NCBI RefSeq assembly: GCF_010645075.1
Contig: NZ_JAADZV010000006.1
Span: forward strand, 248,001 to 312,000
Direction of reading: 5' to 3'
DNA length: 64,000 bases
DNA from: Flavobacterium limi
Lineage (GTDB): Bacteria > Bacteroidota > Bacteroidia > Flavobacteriales > Flavobacteriaceae
The position numbers were made by a program, and so were the translations under genes. Position 1 is the first letter of the stretch. Each line of letters begins with the position of its first letter. The notes beneath the pieces are model-generated. The model saw nothing but the letters and a program-made list of their open reading frames with translations. It had not been told where the DNA came from and made no database searches. Shown piece after piece: positions 26,848-36,581 of the stretch.

Positions 26848-27312
26848 TTATTTTAGTGATGATACAATTTCCTGAAGTCGGTTATGTGCCATATTGATTC
26901 CCTGTGCAAACGGCATTTTAAGCAGCTGGTCCCTAAACTCGATGGATTTAAATACAATTTTCATGGTAAGTTTGCTGGTAGTGTCGGTAAGCTTTTCAAA
27001 TTCAAGGTATTCCAGCTGAACAGGAAACGGCGTGTTTTCCATTTCAAAGGTTCTTGTGATTTTTTCGTTTTCAACAAATTCATGAATTACGCCATTTGCC
27101 CTGAATACCACATTTCCGTCATATGAAGTTTCAAAGGCATAACTGCCGTGTTTTTTACTTTCTAGTTTGAGCACTTTTGTTCCCATCCATTGTTCAAAAA
27201 GATGAGTTTCTGAATACGCTTTAAAAACCAATTCAACCGGAAGGTCAAATTTTCTGGTTATGGTTAATTCCTGTTTGCCGTCTTCGGCATGTACTTTTGT
27301 TTTTTCTTCCAT
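26848..27312 (-). CDS. SRPBCC (AHSA1/START-like) domain protein
   Basis: A 154-aa protein of the Aha1 C-terminal-like family: ELTITRKFDLPVELVFKAYSE, FEQWMG, and a C-terminal helix (GINMAHNRLQEIVSSL) that closes a hydrophobic cavity. It probably binds a small hydrophobic ligand. It lies 1 bp after the ArsR gene, so the regulator and this protein are co-expressed. Confidence 0.88.
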   Translation of the reverse strand: MEEKTKVHAEDGKQELTITRKFDLPVELVFKAYSETHLFEQWMGTKVLKLESKKHGSYAFETSYDGNVVFRANGVIHEFVENEKITRTFEMENTPFPVQLEYLEFEKLTDTTSKLTMKIVFKSIEFRDQLLKMPFAQGINMAHNRLQEIVSSLK

Positions 27313-27313
27313 G

Positions 27314-27634
27314 TTATTCTTTTTTATAATTTTTCATGACTTCTTCCAGTTTGTTAAACTTGGTATCCCACATTTTGCGGAACGGTTCAATAAACTCGGC
27401 TATTTCTTTCATTTTATTTGGATTAAAATGATAATAAATTTCCCTGCCTTGCTGCTCTTGCCTCAATAATTCACATTCAGTTAAAATTTGTAAATGTTTA
27501 GAAACAGTGGGTCTTGCAGTATCAAAGTTAGAAGCAATAGCTCCGGCTGTCATGGACTGCGTCGTGAGCAGCAGCAGGATCGACCTTCTTGTCGGGTCGG
27601 CAATGGCTTGAAATACGTCTCGTCTTAAATTCAT
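27314..27634 (-). CDS. ArsR-family transcriptional regulator
   Basis: A 106-aa winged-helix repressor ([45 protein letters not shown] wing). There is no cysteine pair for arsenic or metal sensing (single Cys in TECELL), so it is of the SdpR-like, AHSA1-associated type. It heads the ArsR-AHSA1-DoxX operon, probably autoregulated. Confidence 0.9.
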   Translation of the reverse strand: MNLRRDVFQAIADPTRRSILLLLTTQSMTAGAIASNFDTARPTVSKHLQILTECELLRQEQQGREIYYHFNPNKMKEIAEFIEPFRKMWDTKFNKLEEVMKNYKKE

Positions 27635-27824
27635 TATGAAGTTATTTGACTACAAATATATGTGTAGTTATTTGACTACGCAAATTTTCACAGCTTTTTT
27701 TTTATGTAATTTTTGGGTAAGTTCAATAATTACAGCTGCTTAAAGATAAAATCTATTTGAGGTTTGGAAGTTGAGGAAAGTTGTTTTAAAAACTATATAT
27801 GCGTCAGGAATGCTTTATTGCCTA

Positions 27825-28742
27825 TTATTTCATTCCTTTAATATTCATCTCTAGTGTATAAATACTTTTACCCGCAGTAATAAATAAGGTTCTAAACTTT
27901 TTTCCTCCAAAACATGCATTTGCTGTCCATGGTTCGTTTATATCAATGTGAGCAATTTTTTCTCCCTTTGGATTAAAAACTGAGACGCCTTTTCCGGTTA
28001 AGTAAATATTTCCTGATGCATCAATGGTAATTCCGTCTGAACCCGATTCGGTAAAAAGTGTTTTTTTACCTAAAGAACCATCGTTATTGATTTTATAGGA
28101 ATAGGTTTTGTTTGCTTCAATATCCGCAACGAATAACGTTTTCCCATCCGAAGTGCCAATAATGCCATTCGGTTTTATCAGGTCGCTGGCAACATTTGTA
28201 ATTTTAGTTTTATCAGGAGATAAATAATAAACACATTCTTTTTCTATCTCTTTGGAAGTATGTTTCCAGTAATCTCGTTTGTAAAAAGGATCAGTAAAGT
28301 AAATACCGCCTTTTGGATCAACCCAAAGATCATTAGGACCGTTAAGTCTTTTGCCTTCAAAATCATTTACTAATACCGTAACGTTTTTGTCGGGATCAAT
28401 TTTCCAGATTTCATTTTTCTCATCGGCGCAGGCCAAAAGGTTTCCTTCGCGATCAAAATACAAACCGTTGGATCTTCCTGCATTTTCCATATAAACAGAA
28501 AGCACACCATCAACCGACCATTTTATAATTCGGTTATTAGGCTGATCGGTAAAATAAATATTGCCATTTTTGTCTGCAGCAGGTCCTTCTGTAAAGCTGT
28601 ATTGATCGGATAGTTTTGTAAGAATAGCACCCTTTGCAATTAAGTTGTGATTTTGATTTTTTGACATTTGCGAATAGATGAAATTTGTATAGGAAAAAAC
28701 GATGACGAAGAAGAGAAGTGTTGTTATTTTATATTGATTCAT
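27825..28742 (-). CDS. SMP-30/gluconolactonase-family secreted protein
   Basis: About 305 aa from ATG 28742, which gives the better signal peptide (TTLLFFVIVFSYTNFIYSQ). It is a six-bladed propeller: repeats such as GPAADKNGNIYFTDQPNNRI, GPNDLWVDPKGGIYFTDPF, KPNGIIGTSDGKTLFVAD and SDGITIDASGNIYLTG carry the conserved E, N and D metal ligands. It likely hydrolyses a sugar lactone. Given the gluconate operon at 31078-34783, a periplasmic gluconolactonase role is attractive but only inferred. Confidence 0.87.
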   Translation of the reverse strand: MNQYKITTLLFFVIVFSYTNFIYSQMSKNQNHNLIAKGAILTKLSDQYSFTEGPAADKNGNIYFTDQPNNRIIKWSVDGVLSVYMENAGRSNGLYFDREGNLLACADEKNEIWKIDPDKNVTVLVNDFEGKRLNGPNDLWVDPKGGIYFTDPFYKRDYWKHTSKEIEKECVYYLSPDKTKITNVASDLIKPNGIIGTSDGKTLFVADIEANKTYSYKINNDGSLGKKTLFTESGSDGITIDASGNIYLTGKGVSVFNPKGEKIAHIDINEPWTANACFGGKKFRTLFITAGKSIYTLEMNIKGMK

Positions 28743-28883
28743 ATTGAAGTTTTTAAACATTAATTAAATGTGCTTTAATAAATAATAGTTTAAACGTAAA
28801 TAGCTTTGCCTTTTATCAAAAGTAATTTTTTTATTTCGATTTCAGTTTTTCGGATATAGAAAATCTAAGGTTTATAAAAAACA

Positions 28884-28914
28884 ATACCCTGCTCTTAATT
28901 CATAGCAGGGTATC
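28884..28914 (-). terminator. Rho-independent terminator
   Basis: Arms ATACCCTGCT and AGCAGGGTAT with a 10-base loop. The minus-strand exit is TTGTTTTTTATAAA, so it terminates the lipoprotein gene ending at 28936. Confidence 0.85.
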
Positions 28915-28935
28915 GATTTATAAGTAACTAAGTAT

Positions 28936-29448
28936 TTATTCCCAGGTTACATCTAACTTAACTGTGGTAGTCAGAGTACTTAATGTTGTGCGGGTTACCG
29001 TGATAGTTGTAGGGTACGCATTCGGTCCAGACGTATAATCAGAAACCACAAAGTAAACGGGCCCCATTAAATCACTGTATAATCCGTCATTATCCATCAA
29101 TTCTACGAAAAACATTGATGAAAAAGGCAGTACCAATGGCGTTATATTTTCCCAAACCAAAGGCATTTGAGCAGGACTTACATCATTATGAACTGAAGGT
29201 CCTTTTAAAGATTTTAAATCATAAGCATCACGTATACGAATTTCAACGTCCGGACCGTTAGTTTCATCCCACGCTGCTCCGTAAGAATCTTTGAAAGACA
29301 TTTGAGTAACAGTGACTTTATTAATTTTAATTGAAGTTTTTAATGTAGGAGTTTCTTCATCTGGATTTTTTTCTGAATCTTCAGAAGAACATCCTAAAAA
29401 CGTCAAAAATAGAAGGGTAATAAAGGATTGTGTAAAAAGTTTTTTCAT
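28936..29448 (-). CDS. Hypothetical lipoprotein
   Basis: A 170-aa lipoprotein with a clear signal and lipobox (FLTFLGCSSEDSE, Cys20), so it is anchored in the outer or inner membrane. The rest is beta-rich (INKVTVTQMSF, DVEIRIRDAYDLKSL, TITVTRTTLSTLTTTVKLDVTW) and looks like a single C2-like or Ig-like beta-sandwich. No known function. Confidence 0.75.
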   Translation of the reverse strand: MKKLFTQSFITLLFLTFLGCSSEDSEKNPDEETPTLKTSIKINKVTVTQMSFKDSYGAAWDETNGPDVEIRIRDAYDLKSLKGPSVHNDVSPAQMPLVWENITPLVLPFSSMFFVELMDNDGLYSDLMGPVYFVVSDYTSGPNAYPTTITVTRTTLSTLTTTVKLDVTWE

Positions 29449-29573
29449 AGATTTAAATTATTAATTTTCTTACCAAAAATTCATGCTAATTTTCTTCAGG
29501 CAAGTTTCTTAAATTAGTTTTATCAAAAATTGTAAATTAGCAATCAAGAGATCAGGATAAAAGGCTTGTTTTA

Positions 29574-30719
29574 CTAGTAATATTCTATTTCCCTCACCCA
29601 TTTGTAAAGATCTACACCATTAACGGTTTTTATCATTTCAACCCAATTTTTATTATCATCATATTTGTAGGTATATAAAATTTTGTGATGAATAATCGTT
29701 TGACTATTGAAGGATTGTTCCGTATAATTTAATTTGACGATTTTATCATTGTTGTAAAAGTATTTCTTAATTAATTTCGCTTTGGATATATCTTCATCAC
29801 AACAGTATTCTTCAATTAATTTACTGTTTTTTTCATATTTGTAATTGACATAACTTAAAGCTTTAAAGTTTTTGGAACTTTCTATTTTAGTTATTAAATT
29901 ATCGCCTTGATACTTAAAGATCGTTTGTCTGGTTTCTACAGGATTTTTATAATTTTCATCAGAAAATAAATCAAATGATTGTGTTTTAATAAGTTTGTTG
30001 TTACTGTCATATTCATTAATCAAACTTTTGTAAGTTACACCTACAGAATCCTTTATTCCGTATGTCCAGCCATTTCCTGATTTTTCCCAATTATTAGGGT
30101 TTTTATATATTACATATGATAATTTTCCTTTATCATTATAATGGTTTACATATTCATCTGCTGATCCATTATAATGAAACTTTTTTGTAATTGTGATTTT
30201 TCCGTTTTTATATTTTTTGTAATTGTGAATAAATAAATTTAATCTTAAATTCTCATAAATAATATTTTCATCGACATTGTCCCCATATTCATCAAAGTAA
30301 TGATTTTCATTAGTCACAGAATGTTTTAAAGAATCAATTTTACTTATTAACCGCCCTTTTTTGTCATATAAATACCTATATGATTCAATAAAATTATTTT
30401 TTTTTCCAAACCAAATATCCTTAATAATCTTCCTTTTAATATCGAAATGACGTTCGTGATTTAAATAATAGCAAAAGTTTGTAGAGTACCAGGTGCTATA
30501 GAACCTGGCGATTGTTGGTTCAGGTCCTCTAAATCCAGAATGGCCATAATCATCATCATTATGAAATAATTTTGGATTTTCTTGTTGGGTTAAAAAAAGT
30601 ACTTTTTCTTTTATTTTTTTAATATTCCCATAAATAGAATCTTTAGGTAAATTTTGTGAGAGAGCAAAAGACCAAATGGAGAATACTAGTAGTATTAAAA
30701 ATGTATTTTTATTTTTCAT
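29574..30719 (-). CDS. Hypothetical secreted protein with YD-like repeats
   Basis: A 381-aa protein with a signal peptide (NTFLILLVFSIWSFALSQ). The body holds degenerate repeats of the type YDKKGRLISKIDS, YNDKGKLSYVIYK and YDSNNKLIKTQSF, reminiscent of YD/RHS-type or toxin-translocation beta-hairpin repeats but too diverged and short to be an Rhs shell. It is monocistronic. No function can be assigned. Confidence 0.65.
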   Translation of the reverse strand: MKNKNTFLILLVFSIWSFALSQNLPKDSIYGNIKKIKEKVLFLTQQENPKLFHNDDDYGHSGFRGPEPTIARFYSTWYSTNFCYYLNHERHFDIKRKIIKDIWFGKKNNFIESYRYLYDKKGRLISKIDSLKHSVTNENHYFDEYGDNVDENIIYENLRLNLFIHNYKKYKNGKITITKKFHYNGSADEYVNHYNDKGKLSYVIYKNPNNWEKSGNGWTYGIKDSVGVTYKSLINEYDSNNKLIKTQSFDLFSDENYKNPVETRQTIFKYQGDNLITKIESSKNFKALSYVNYKYEKNSKLIEEYCCDEDISKAKLIKKYFYNNDKIVKLNYTEQSFNSQTIIHHKILYTYKYDDNKNWVEMIKTVNGVDLYKWVREIEYY

Positions 30720-31077
30720 TTGCTTATATCAAATTATCAAATTCTGTTACTTTTTTAGCATTACGCTAACTTATTTTGATATCCTTACAGCACTCAAAAT
30801 AATGCCGACTTATGGCATAAATGTTTTTTTTATGCTGTGCTAAAATAAACTTTTTTAATTCATGGGATGCTTTTATTTGCCTGATTTCTGCATTATTTGT
30901 CAAAATGTAGTTTGCTGTTTAAAATGAAAAATGAAGAAAATCTTGTTTGGCTAAAGGATCTTCAAATCTATACTATTTAACATATTCCACTCAAATCCAA
31001 AAAATTAAAATTCAAAATAGCAACCCATAATTAATTGAAAGTAATATTTTTACGAAACAAATACAAAAACCACACAC
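30720..31077. other. Divergent intergenic region upstream of the gluconate operon
   Basis: 358 bp, AT-rich, carrying the promoters of the divergent secreted-protein gene and of the gluconate operon. A short palindrome ATGCC-GACTTAT-GGCAT at 30802-30818 is the only symmetric site I see. No regulator gene lies nearby. Confidence 0.4.
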
Positions 31078-31977
31078 ATGCAAGTAGGAATAATAGGACT
31101 TGGAAAAATGGGATTCAATCTCGCATTAAATTTAAAGCGTAATCACTATCAGGTTGTAGCACAGGATGTCAACACCGATTTTGTTTCAAAAATAGGGCAG
31201 GAGGGAATTGAAACTGCTTACAATGTTGAAGAACTTTGCCAAAAACTAACAGGCAGAAGAGTCATCTGGCTTATGGTTCCGGCTGGCGAAATCGTAGATG
31301 CTGTTATTGTTTCCCTACTGCCGTATTTGTCCAAAAGCGATATTATCATTGATGGTGGAAATTCGAATTACAACGATTCAAAACGCCGTTATGCCCAGCT
31401 AAAAGAACATGGAATTGATTTTCTTGACTGCGGGACTTCAGGCGGAACTTCGGGGGCTTTAAATGGAGCTTGCACCATGATTGGCGGAGATGCTGATGTA
31501 TTCGATTATGTTGCCCAGGTTTTCAAAGATATTTCGGTTGAAAACGGATTTCTCTACACCGGAGCTGCCGGAAGCGGGCATTTTACCAAAATGGTCCATA
31601 ACGGAATCGAATACGGAATGATGCAGTCTATTGCTGAAGGATTTGAAGTTTTTGAGCATTCTGAATTTGATATCGATTTTCAAAAAACCGCCAAACTGTT
31701 CAATCACGGTTCTGTGGTACGCAGCTGGCTGATGGAACTCACAGAAAATGCGTTTTCAAAAGATGCGAGACTGGACGGAATAAAAGGAATAATGCATTCT
31801 TCGGGCGAAGGAAAATGGACACTCGAAACCGCTTTGGATTTAGGCGTTCCAACTCCGGTAATTGCGCTTTCGATCATGATGCGTTACCGTTCTCAAATGT
31901 CGGATACGTTTTCAGGAAAAGTGGTGGCGGCTCTTCGCAACGAGTTTGGAGGGCATGCCGTTGAAAAAAACGAATGA
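31078..31977 (+). CDS. gnd: 6-phosphogluconate dehydrogenase, decarboxylating (short, GndA/YqeC-type)
   Basis: A 299-aa enzyme converting 6-phosphogluconate to ribulose 5-phosphate and CO2. The Rossmann motif GIIGLGKMGFNLALNL, the aspartate after strand 2 (AQDVNTDF), the IDGGNSNYNDSKR substrate loop and the catalytic HFTKMVHNGIEYGMMQ helix are all present. The short length and an acidic residue after strand 2 favour the NAD-dependent form. It is first in a plus-strand operon with GntP permease and gluconokinase, giving a complete uptake-phosphorylation-oxidation route for gluconate. Confidence 0.95.
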   Translation: MQVGIIGLGKMGFNLALNLKRNHYQVVAQDVNTDFVSKIGQEGIETAYNVEELCQKLTGRRVIWLMVPAGEIVDAVIVSLLPYLSKSDIIIDGGNSNYNDSKRRYAQLKEHGIDFLDCGTSGGTSGALNGACTMIGGDADVFDYVAQVFKDISVENGFLYTGAAGSGHFTKMVHNGIEYGMMQSIAEGFEVFEHSEFDIDFQKTAKLFNHGSVVRSWLMELTENAFSKDARLDGIKGIMHSSGEGKWTLETALDLGVPTPVIALSIMMRYRSQMSDTFSGKVVAALRNEFGGHAVEKNE

Positions 31978-32039
31978 TAGTTTGCTTTCAAGGTTATCGT
32001 TTGATTTTCTTAGTTTAATTATCATCCTAATTTGAAACT

Positions 32040-33359
32040 ATGTCATTACTGATTCTGATTGCCAGTATTATTTTACTACTAATCCTGATTTCCGGGGTGA
32101 AACTCAATGCTTTTATAGCCTTGGTTATTTCCGCATTTTTTGTGGGAATCGCAAAAGAAATGCCTTTTACGGATTTGATTAATTCCATCCAGCAGGGAGT
32201 CGGAAGCACGTTGGGTTCTTTGATTTTGATAATTGCTTTTGGTGTTGTATTAGGAAATCTGCTTTCAGACAGTGGGGCTGCTCAGCGAATAAGTGCTGTT
32301 ATGATTCGCTCTTTTGGGGTCAGACATATCAAATGGGCGATGGTGATTACCGGTTTCTCTGTTGGAATCTCGATGTTTTACAATGCCGGTTTCATCATTT
32401 TGATTCCGATGGTTTTTGCTGTTGCGAAAAGTACTAAACAGCCGATTATTTATCTCGGTATTGCGATGGCTTCGGCACTTTCGATCACCCATGGCTTTTT
32501 ACCTCCGCATCCGGGACCGACAGCCATTGCAGTTATTTTTAAAGCAAATATTGGCAAAACTCTTTTATACGGACTTTTGGTTGCACTGCCTGCGCTTTTT
32601 GCTGCCGGAATTGTGTTTCCGGAGTTCATTAAAAAGATCAATGCTTTTCCGCCAAAAGGTTTATTCGAAAGCAAAACGTTCACAGAAGCTGAGATGCCTT
32701 CGTTCGGAATTAGTATTGTAACAGCATTGGTTCCGGTGTTTTTAATGGGAATGGCAACCTTCAGCGAGTTGGCTTTGCCGGAAGAGAATGCATTGCGTTC
32801 TGTTTTGCTTTTTATAGGAAACCCAACGACTTCGATGCTTATTGCGGTACTTTTTGCGGTATTTTCATTAGGTATTTTTCGCGGAAGAAAAATGCAGGAT
32901 ATCATGGACAAGTCGGGTAGTGCCATGAGTTCAGCCACGATGATCATTTTGATTATTGGAGCAGGAGGCGCTTTTAAACAAGTCCTGATCGACAGCGGAA
33001 TGGGAACAGATTTGAGTCAGTTTTTCGAAAAGTCATCGCTTTCTCCACTGGTCTTAGGCTGGCTGATTGCAACAATAATCAGGATTGCCTTAGGATCTGC
33101 CACGGTTGCCGGGTTAACAGCAGCAGGAATTGTACAGCCTTTGGTAGTCACTTCGGGTGTAAGTCCGGAATTGATGGTGCTTTCCATTGGAGCCGGAAGT
33201 TTGATGTGCTCGCATGTCAACGATACCGGATTCTGGATGTTCAAGGAATATTTCGGGATTAGTGTTTCAGATACTTTTAAAACCTGGACCGTAATGGAAA
33301 CAATTATAGGCGTGATTGGACTAATAGGCGTATTGCTGCTGAATTTATGGATTAAATAA
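32040..33359 (+). CDS. gntP: Gluconate permease, GntP family
   Basis: A 439-aa, about 12-helix symporter of the GntP family. Typical stretches are GVKLNAFIALVISAFFVG, the periplasmic/substrate loop GFLPPHPGPTAIAV and HVNDTGFWMFKEYFG near the C-terminus. It imports gluconate (or a related aldonate) with protons. It lies 62 bp after gnd and 5 bp before gntK. Confidence 0.93.
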   Translation: MSLLILIASIILLLILISGVKLNAFIALVISAFFVGIAKEMPFTDLINSIQQGVGSTLGSLILIIAFGVVLGNLLSDSGAAQRISAVMIRSFGVRHIKWAMVITGFSVGISMFYNAGFIILIPMVFAVAKSTKQPIIYLGIAMASALSITHGFLPPHPGPTAIAVIFKANIGKTLLYGLLVALPALFAAGIVFPEFIKKINAFPPKGLFESKTFTEAEMPSFGISIVTALVPVFLMGMATFSELALPEENALRSVLLFIGNPTTSMLIAVLFAVFSLGIFRGRKMQDIMDKSGSAMSSATMIILIIGAGGAFKQVLIDSGMGTDLSQFFEKSSLSPLVLGWLIATIIRIALGSATVAGLTAAGIVQPLVVTSGVSPELMVLSIGAGSLMCSHVNDTGFWMFKEYFGISVSDTFKTWTVMETIIGVIGLIGVLLLNLWIK

Positions 33360-33364
33360 AAGAA

Positions 33365-34783
33365 ATGAAAGCACTTTATATAGGAATCGACATTGGTACC
33401 ACGGCCACAAAAGCAATCTGTTTTGACGTACACGGAAATGTAATCAGACAGGTTTCAGAATCTTATGAAATGTACCATCCAAAACCGAATTGGAGTGTAC
33501 AGCATCCACAGGAGATTTTGGAAACGGTTTTAAATTGTATCAGCGAAATTACAAAAGGAATTCAGCCTGAGTTTATCAGTTTCAGTTCGGCGATGCAGAG
33601 TATTATTGCAGTTGATGAAACCGGAAAACCCTTGACTGAAGCTATTTTATGGGCAGATAACAGAGCTATTGAAATTGCTGAGGAGTTGAAAAATTCAGAA
33701 AGAGGTAAGCGATTTTACCAGAAAACCGGAATTCCAATTCATCCTTTTTCACCCATGACTAAAATAGCCTGGTTGAAGGAATTTGATGCGGAAGTTTTTT
33801 CCAAAGCCTATAAATTCATTAGCATTAAAGAATATGTCTGGCATCATCTGACAGGGGAATATTGTACAGATACTTCCATGGCTTCGGGAACCGGATTATT
33901 AAATATTCATACTTTACAATGGGATGATGAAGTGCTTGATTTTTTAAACATAAAAACCGAACAATTATCTGCCGTTTGTGAGGTAACGCATCAATGCAAA
34001 GGTATCTCAGATGATTTTTTGTATATCATTGGAGGAGGAGACGGCGCTTTGGCCAATTTGGGAACCGGAGCTATGAATAAGAATTGTATGGCGCTAACCA
34101 TTGGTACAAGCGGAGCAGTGCGGTTGCCAATTGAAAAACCGTATCTGGATGAACTGATGCGTACGCAGTGTTATCATTTGATGGACGATCAATACCTTAC
34201 TTTAGGTGCAGTAAACAACGGTGCTGTCATTTTGCAATGGCTGAGAGAATCGTTGTTAAAAACTGACCAGTCTTTTGAAGTTCTTTTTGAAAAAGCAGAA
34301 AAAATTCCTGCCGGCTCCGGAGGCTTGCTTTTTGTACCGTATTTGTTAGGTGAAAGAGCACCCATCTGGGATGCTTCTGCTCAAGGGGCAATTTTAGGAA
34401 TGCAGATTACACATACCCAAGCACATTTGGTAAAGGCAACTCTGGAAGGTATTTTGTTTGGATTGTTCCAGATTACAGAAATTCTGCTTCCCGATCACGA
34501 AAAAAGAAAGCAAACGAAAGTCATGGCAAGCGGCGGATTCGGAAAGAGCGAACTGTGGCTTCAAATGGTCGCTGATATTTTTCAAATGACAGTTGAAACC
34601 TCACAAACTATTGAAGGATCTGCCTGGGGTGCAGTTTTGATAGGTATTAAATCTTTAGGAATTGAGATAAGTAACGAAAACAAAATAGGAAAAACTTTTT
34701 TCCCTAATACTGCAAATAAAAAGGTGTATGAAGAGTCTTTTAGTAAATTTAAGAGGGTTTATTCTTTATTGAAGGATTTGTAG
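33365..34783 (+). CDS. gntK: Gluconokinase, FGGY family
   Basis: A 472-aa sugar kinase. The N-terminal ATP/phosphate loop is YIGIDIGTTATKAICFDV, the FGGY signature region includes ATLEGILFGLFQI, and VMASGGFGKSELWLQMVADIF is the adenosine motif. The operon context fixes the substrate as gluconate; paralogous kinases act on xylulose or glycerol. Product 6-phosphogluconate feeds the dehydrogenase encoded two genes upstream. Confidence 0.92.
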   Translation: MKALYIGIDIGTTATKAICFDVHGNVIRQVSESYEMYHPKPNWSVQHPQEILETVLNCISEITKGIQPEFISFSSAMQSIIAVDETGKPLTEAILWADNRAIEIAEELKNSERGKRFYQKTGIPIHPFSPMTKIAWLKEFDAEVFSKAYKFISIKEYVWHHLTGEYCTDTSMASGTGLLNIHTLQWDDEVLDFLNIKTEQLSAVCEVTHQCKGISDDFLYIIGGGDGALANLGTGAMNKNCMALTIGTSGAVRLPIEKPYLDELMRTQCYHLMDDQYLTLGAVNNGAVILQWLRESLLKTDQSFEVLFEKAEKIPAGSGGLLFVPYLLGERAPIWDASAQGAILGMQITHTQAHLVKATLEGILFGLFQITEILLPDHEKRKQTKVMASGGFGKSELWLQMVADIFQMTVETSQTIEGSAWGAVLIGIKSLGIEISNENKIGKTFFPNTANKKVYEESFSKFKRVYSLLKDL

Positions 34784-34798
34784 TTTCTATTTTAGGTT

Positions 34799-34897
34799 GT
34801 TTGTCATGCTGACGAAGGAAGCATGTCCACAAGAAACTCAGATTTAGATTGTGGAGTTAATAACCCGAGATCACCCTCTGTCTGGATTGACAAATAA
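34799..34897. repeat. Dispersed intergenic repeat (ttgtcatgctgac type)
   Basis: It begins TTGTCATGCTGACGAAGG and ends GTCTGGATTGACAAA, so the ends are weakly inverted (TTGTCA...TGACAA). It resembles the palindromic repeat at 15234-15316 in type. It fills most of the 150-bp gap. Confidence 0.4.
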
Positions 34898-34935
34898 AAA
34901 GCAGAAGATTTTTAGAGAAAAATAATCTTCTAAGT

Positions 34936-35631
34936 TTAATAAGTATCAATCACAGTTACCAATAAATCAGAATCTACCAGATTAGATGGAGAAACTGCTT
35001 CTTCGTCCAGTGGAATATTATCGCCATATCTTTCTTTCAATATTTTTTGAACTCTTTGATCGGTAAGATTAAAGTCTTTCAAATGCTGGAGTTTCGATAA
35101 TTCAATGTTAGCCCCGTTTTTATAGATTTTCCAGATTAATTCTGAACAGTAAACTCGGGTATCGGTCCATTCAAAAAAAGCATCATACTCTTTACCCATG
35201 AATTGCTGGCTGTAATCTTTCATTTTCTGAAGCGTATTTTCATTCAATACCTCAGAAGCATTTTTCAATCTTTTTACAACATAACTTTTATCTCTCCCAT
35301 GCGCAATCCAATCATTCAAAGCAGTGAGTTTTACAGGCTGAACGGCTTCAAAAACAAATAGGTCTCCATTAATTTTATAAATGATCCCGCAATGCGAAAA
35401 CTTAGAATTGGTTGCAATTCGTACCGCCTCACACTGAGGAGATTCCGAAGTTTGAAAGATAATGTCACCATCCAGAAATTTTTCCGTCAAAACTGTTTTT
35501 CCTTTTGCTGAGGATGCCACAAACGGATTCTGATTCTTTGGAAAAACCTGCATCGTTACATACAGGGCACAACAAAAACTAAGCACAAAGGTAATTCCGG
35601 GTATGAGGTATTTTGTCTTTTTCATCTTCAA
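34936..35631 (-). CDS. YiiX/YebB-like permuted NlpC/P60 cysteine hydrolase
   Basis: A 231-aa exported protein with an N-terminal signal/anchor (ITFVLSFCCALYVTMQVF). The circularly permuted papain-like fold is shown by GDIIFQTSESPQ, the early histidine in NSKFSHCGIIYK and the later catalytic cysteine in TRVYCSELIWKIY. Members cleave peptidoglycan stems, amides or acyl lipids. No partner is evident; it is a single gene. Confidence 0.85.
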   Translation of the reverse strand: MKMKKTKYLIPGITFVLSFCCALYVTMQVFPKNQNPFVASSAKGKTVLTEKFLDGDIIFQTSESPQCEAVRIATNSKFSHCGIIYKINGDLFVFEAVQPVKLTALNDWIAHGRDKSYVVKRLKNASEVLNENTLQKMKDYSQQFMGKEYDAFFEWTDTRVYCSELIWKIYKNGANIELSKLQHLKDFNLTDQRVQKILKERYGDNIPLDEEAVSPSNLVDSDLLVTVIDTY

Positions 35632-35786
35632 TTTTAAAGCCTTAAAAGTATTATTTATTTTTTATAGACTAAAATCTGTTGGATGCAATTATTAAAGAGT
35701 AAGTTCGAATGTTTTTTATGTAGAAAAGCACATTTCCTATCGAAAGTTACCCGAACTGAAGAAAAATAAGATTTTATAACACAAAG

Positions 35787-35810
35787 AAGCCAACCTTTTT
35801 GGGTTGGCTT
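35787..35810. terminator. Rho-independent terminator
   Basis: Arms AAGCCAACC and GGTTGGCTT with a 6-base loop, followed in the plus direction by TTTAAATTT and preceded by acaaag. It probably serves the minus-strand gene ending at 35843, though its T-run is weak. Confidence 0.6.
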
Positions 35811-35842
35811 TTAAATTTCAGGAATTTTCTGCTTAGTAACTT

Positions 35843-36322
35843 TTATGCCTTAGTAGGCTGTACTTTTTCTGTTTTTTCTTCTTCTTCTTCCTCATCTTTC
35901 CCAGGAATAATACCGTAAATGATAAGTCCAATCACTAAAAGCAAAATTACTTTGCCACCATACCTCGTGTAAAGTCCTAATTGCAGGAGACTTTCTTTAT
36001 CTAGTTTATTCTCTTTTATAATTTCGGCAAGCTCTTGATCTGTAAGTTCATAGTATTCATCAGAATCTTTTTTGGATAATACTAATTTTGGTTCTTTTGT
36101 AACCCACGCCGGAATTATCCAGGCTATATTATATTCCTGATGTAGGGTTGCTAAATCAAGATATTCTTTTGAGCCTTCGGAAACAGCATATTTGTCTGTA
36201 TTGGGTAAATCTGCTACGATTTCAATTTTATCAACTTTACCAAACGGAATCCTCACTTTTGCAGATACCATAATCGAAGCGCAGAACGTAAACATTGTAA
36301 TTAAGAATGCTTTCTTTGTCAT
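35843..36322 (-). CDS. Hypothetical exported protein with C-terminal membrane helix
   Basis: About 159 aa from ATG 36322 (MTKKAFLITMFTFCASIMVSA, a signal peptide). The periplasmic middle part (KVDKIEIVADLPNTDKY; YNIAWIIPAWVTKEPKL) is followed by one transmembrane helix (VILLLVIGLIIYGIIP) and an acidic cytoplasmic tail (DEEEEEEKTEK). No family recognised. Confidence 0.65.
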   Translation of the reverse strand: MTKKAFLITMFTFCASIMVSAKVRIPFGKVDKIEIVADLPNTDKYAVSEGSKEYLDLATLHQEYNIAWIIPAWVTKEPKLVLSKKDSDEYYELTDQELAEIIKENKLDKESLLQLGLYTRYGGKVILLLVIGLIIYGIIPGKDEEEEEEKTEKVQPTKA

Positions 36323-36581
36323 ATTTGTCATTTTTTGTGTTCTTAAATATTTTAAAAATTTATATTAAGATTTGTTTTACAAATATAAAATTAAAAATGT
36401 TTAAGATTTGTCATCATATTTAGTGATTTTTTACAATCAGTTTTTAAAAAATATAATGATTAAAAATGAATTCAGTTGAAAATGAATACAATAAAAAGTT
36501 GCTGTAAAAATATAAGTTCTACACCGTTTTAAATCAATGAAATAAAGATTGAAACCTCTTACAGGAATATTTGATTTTATA

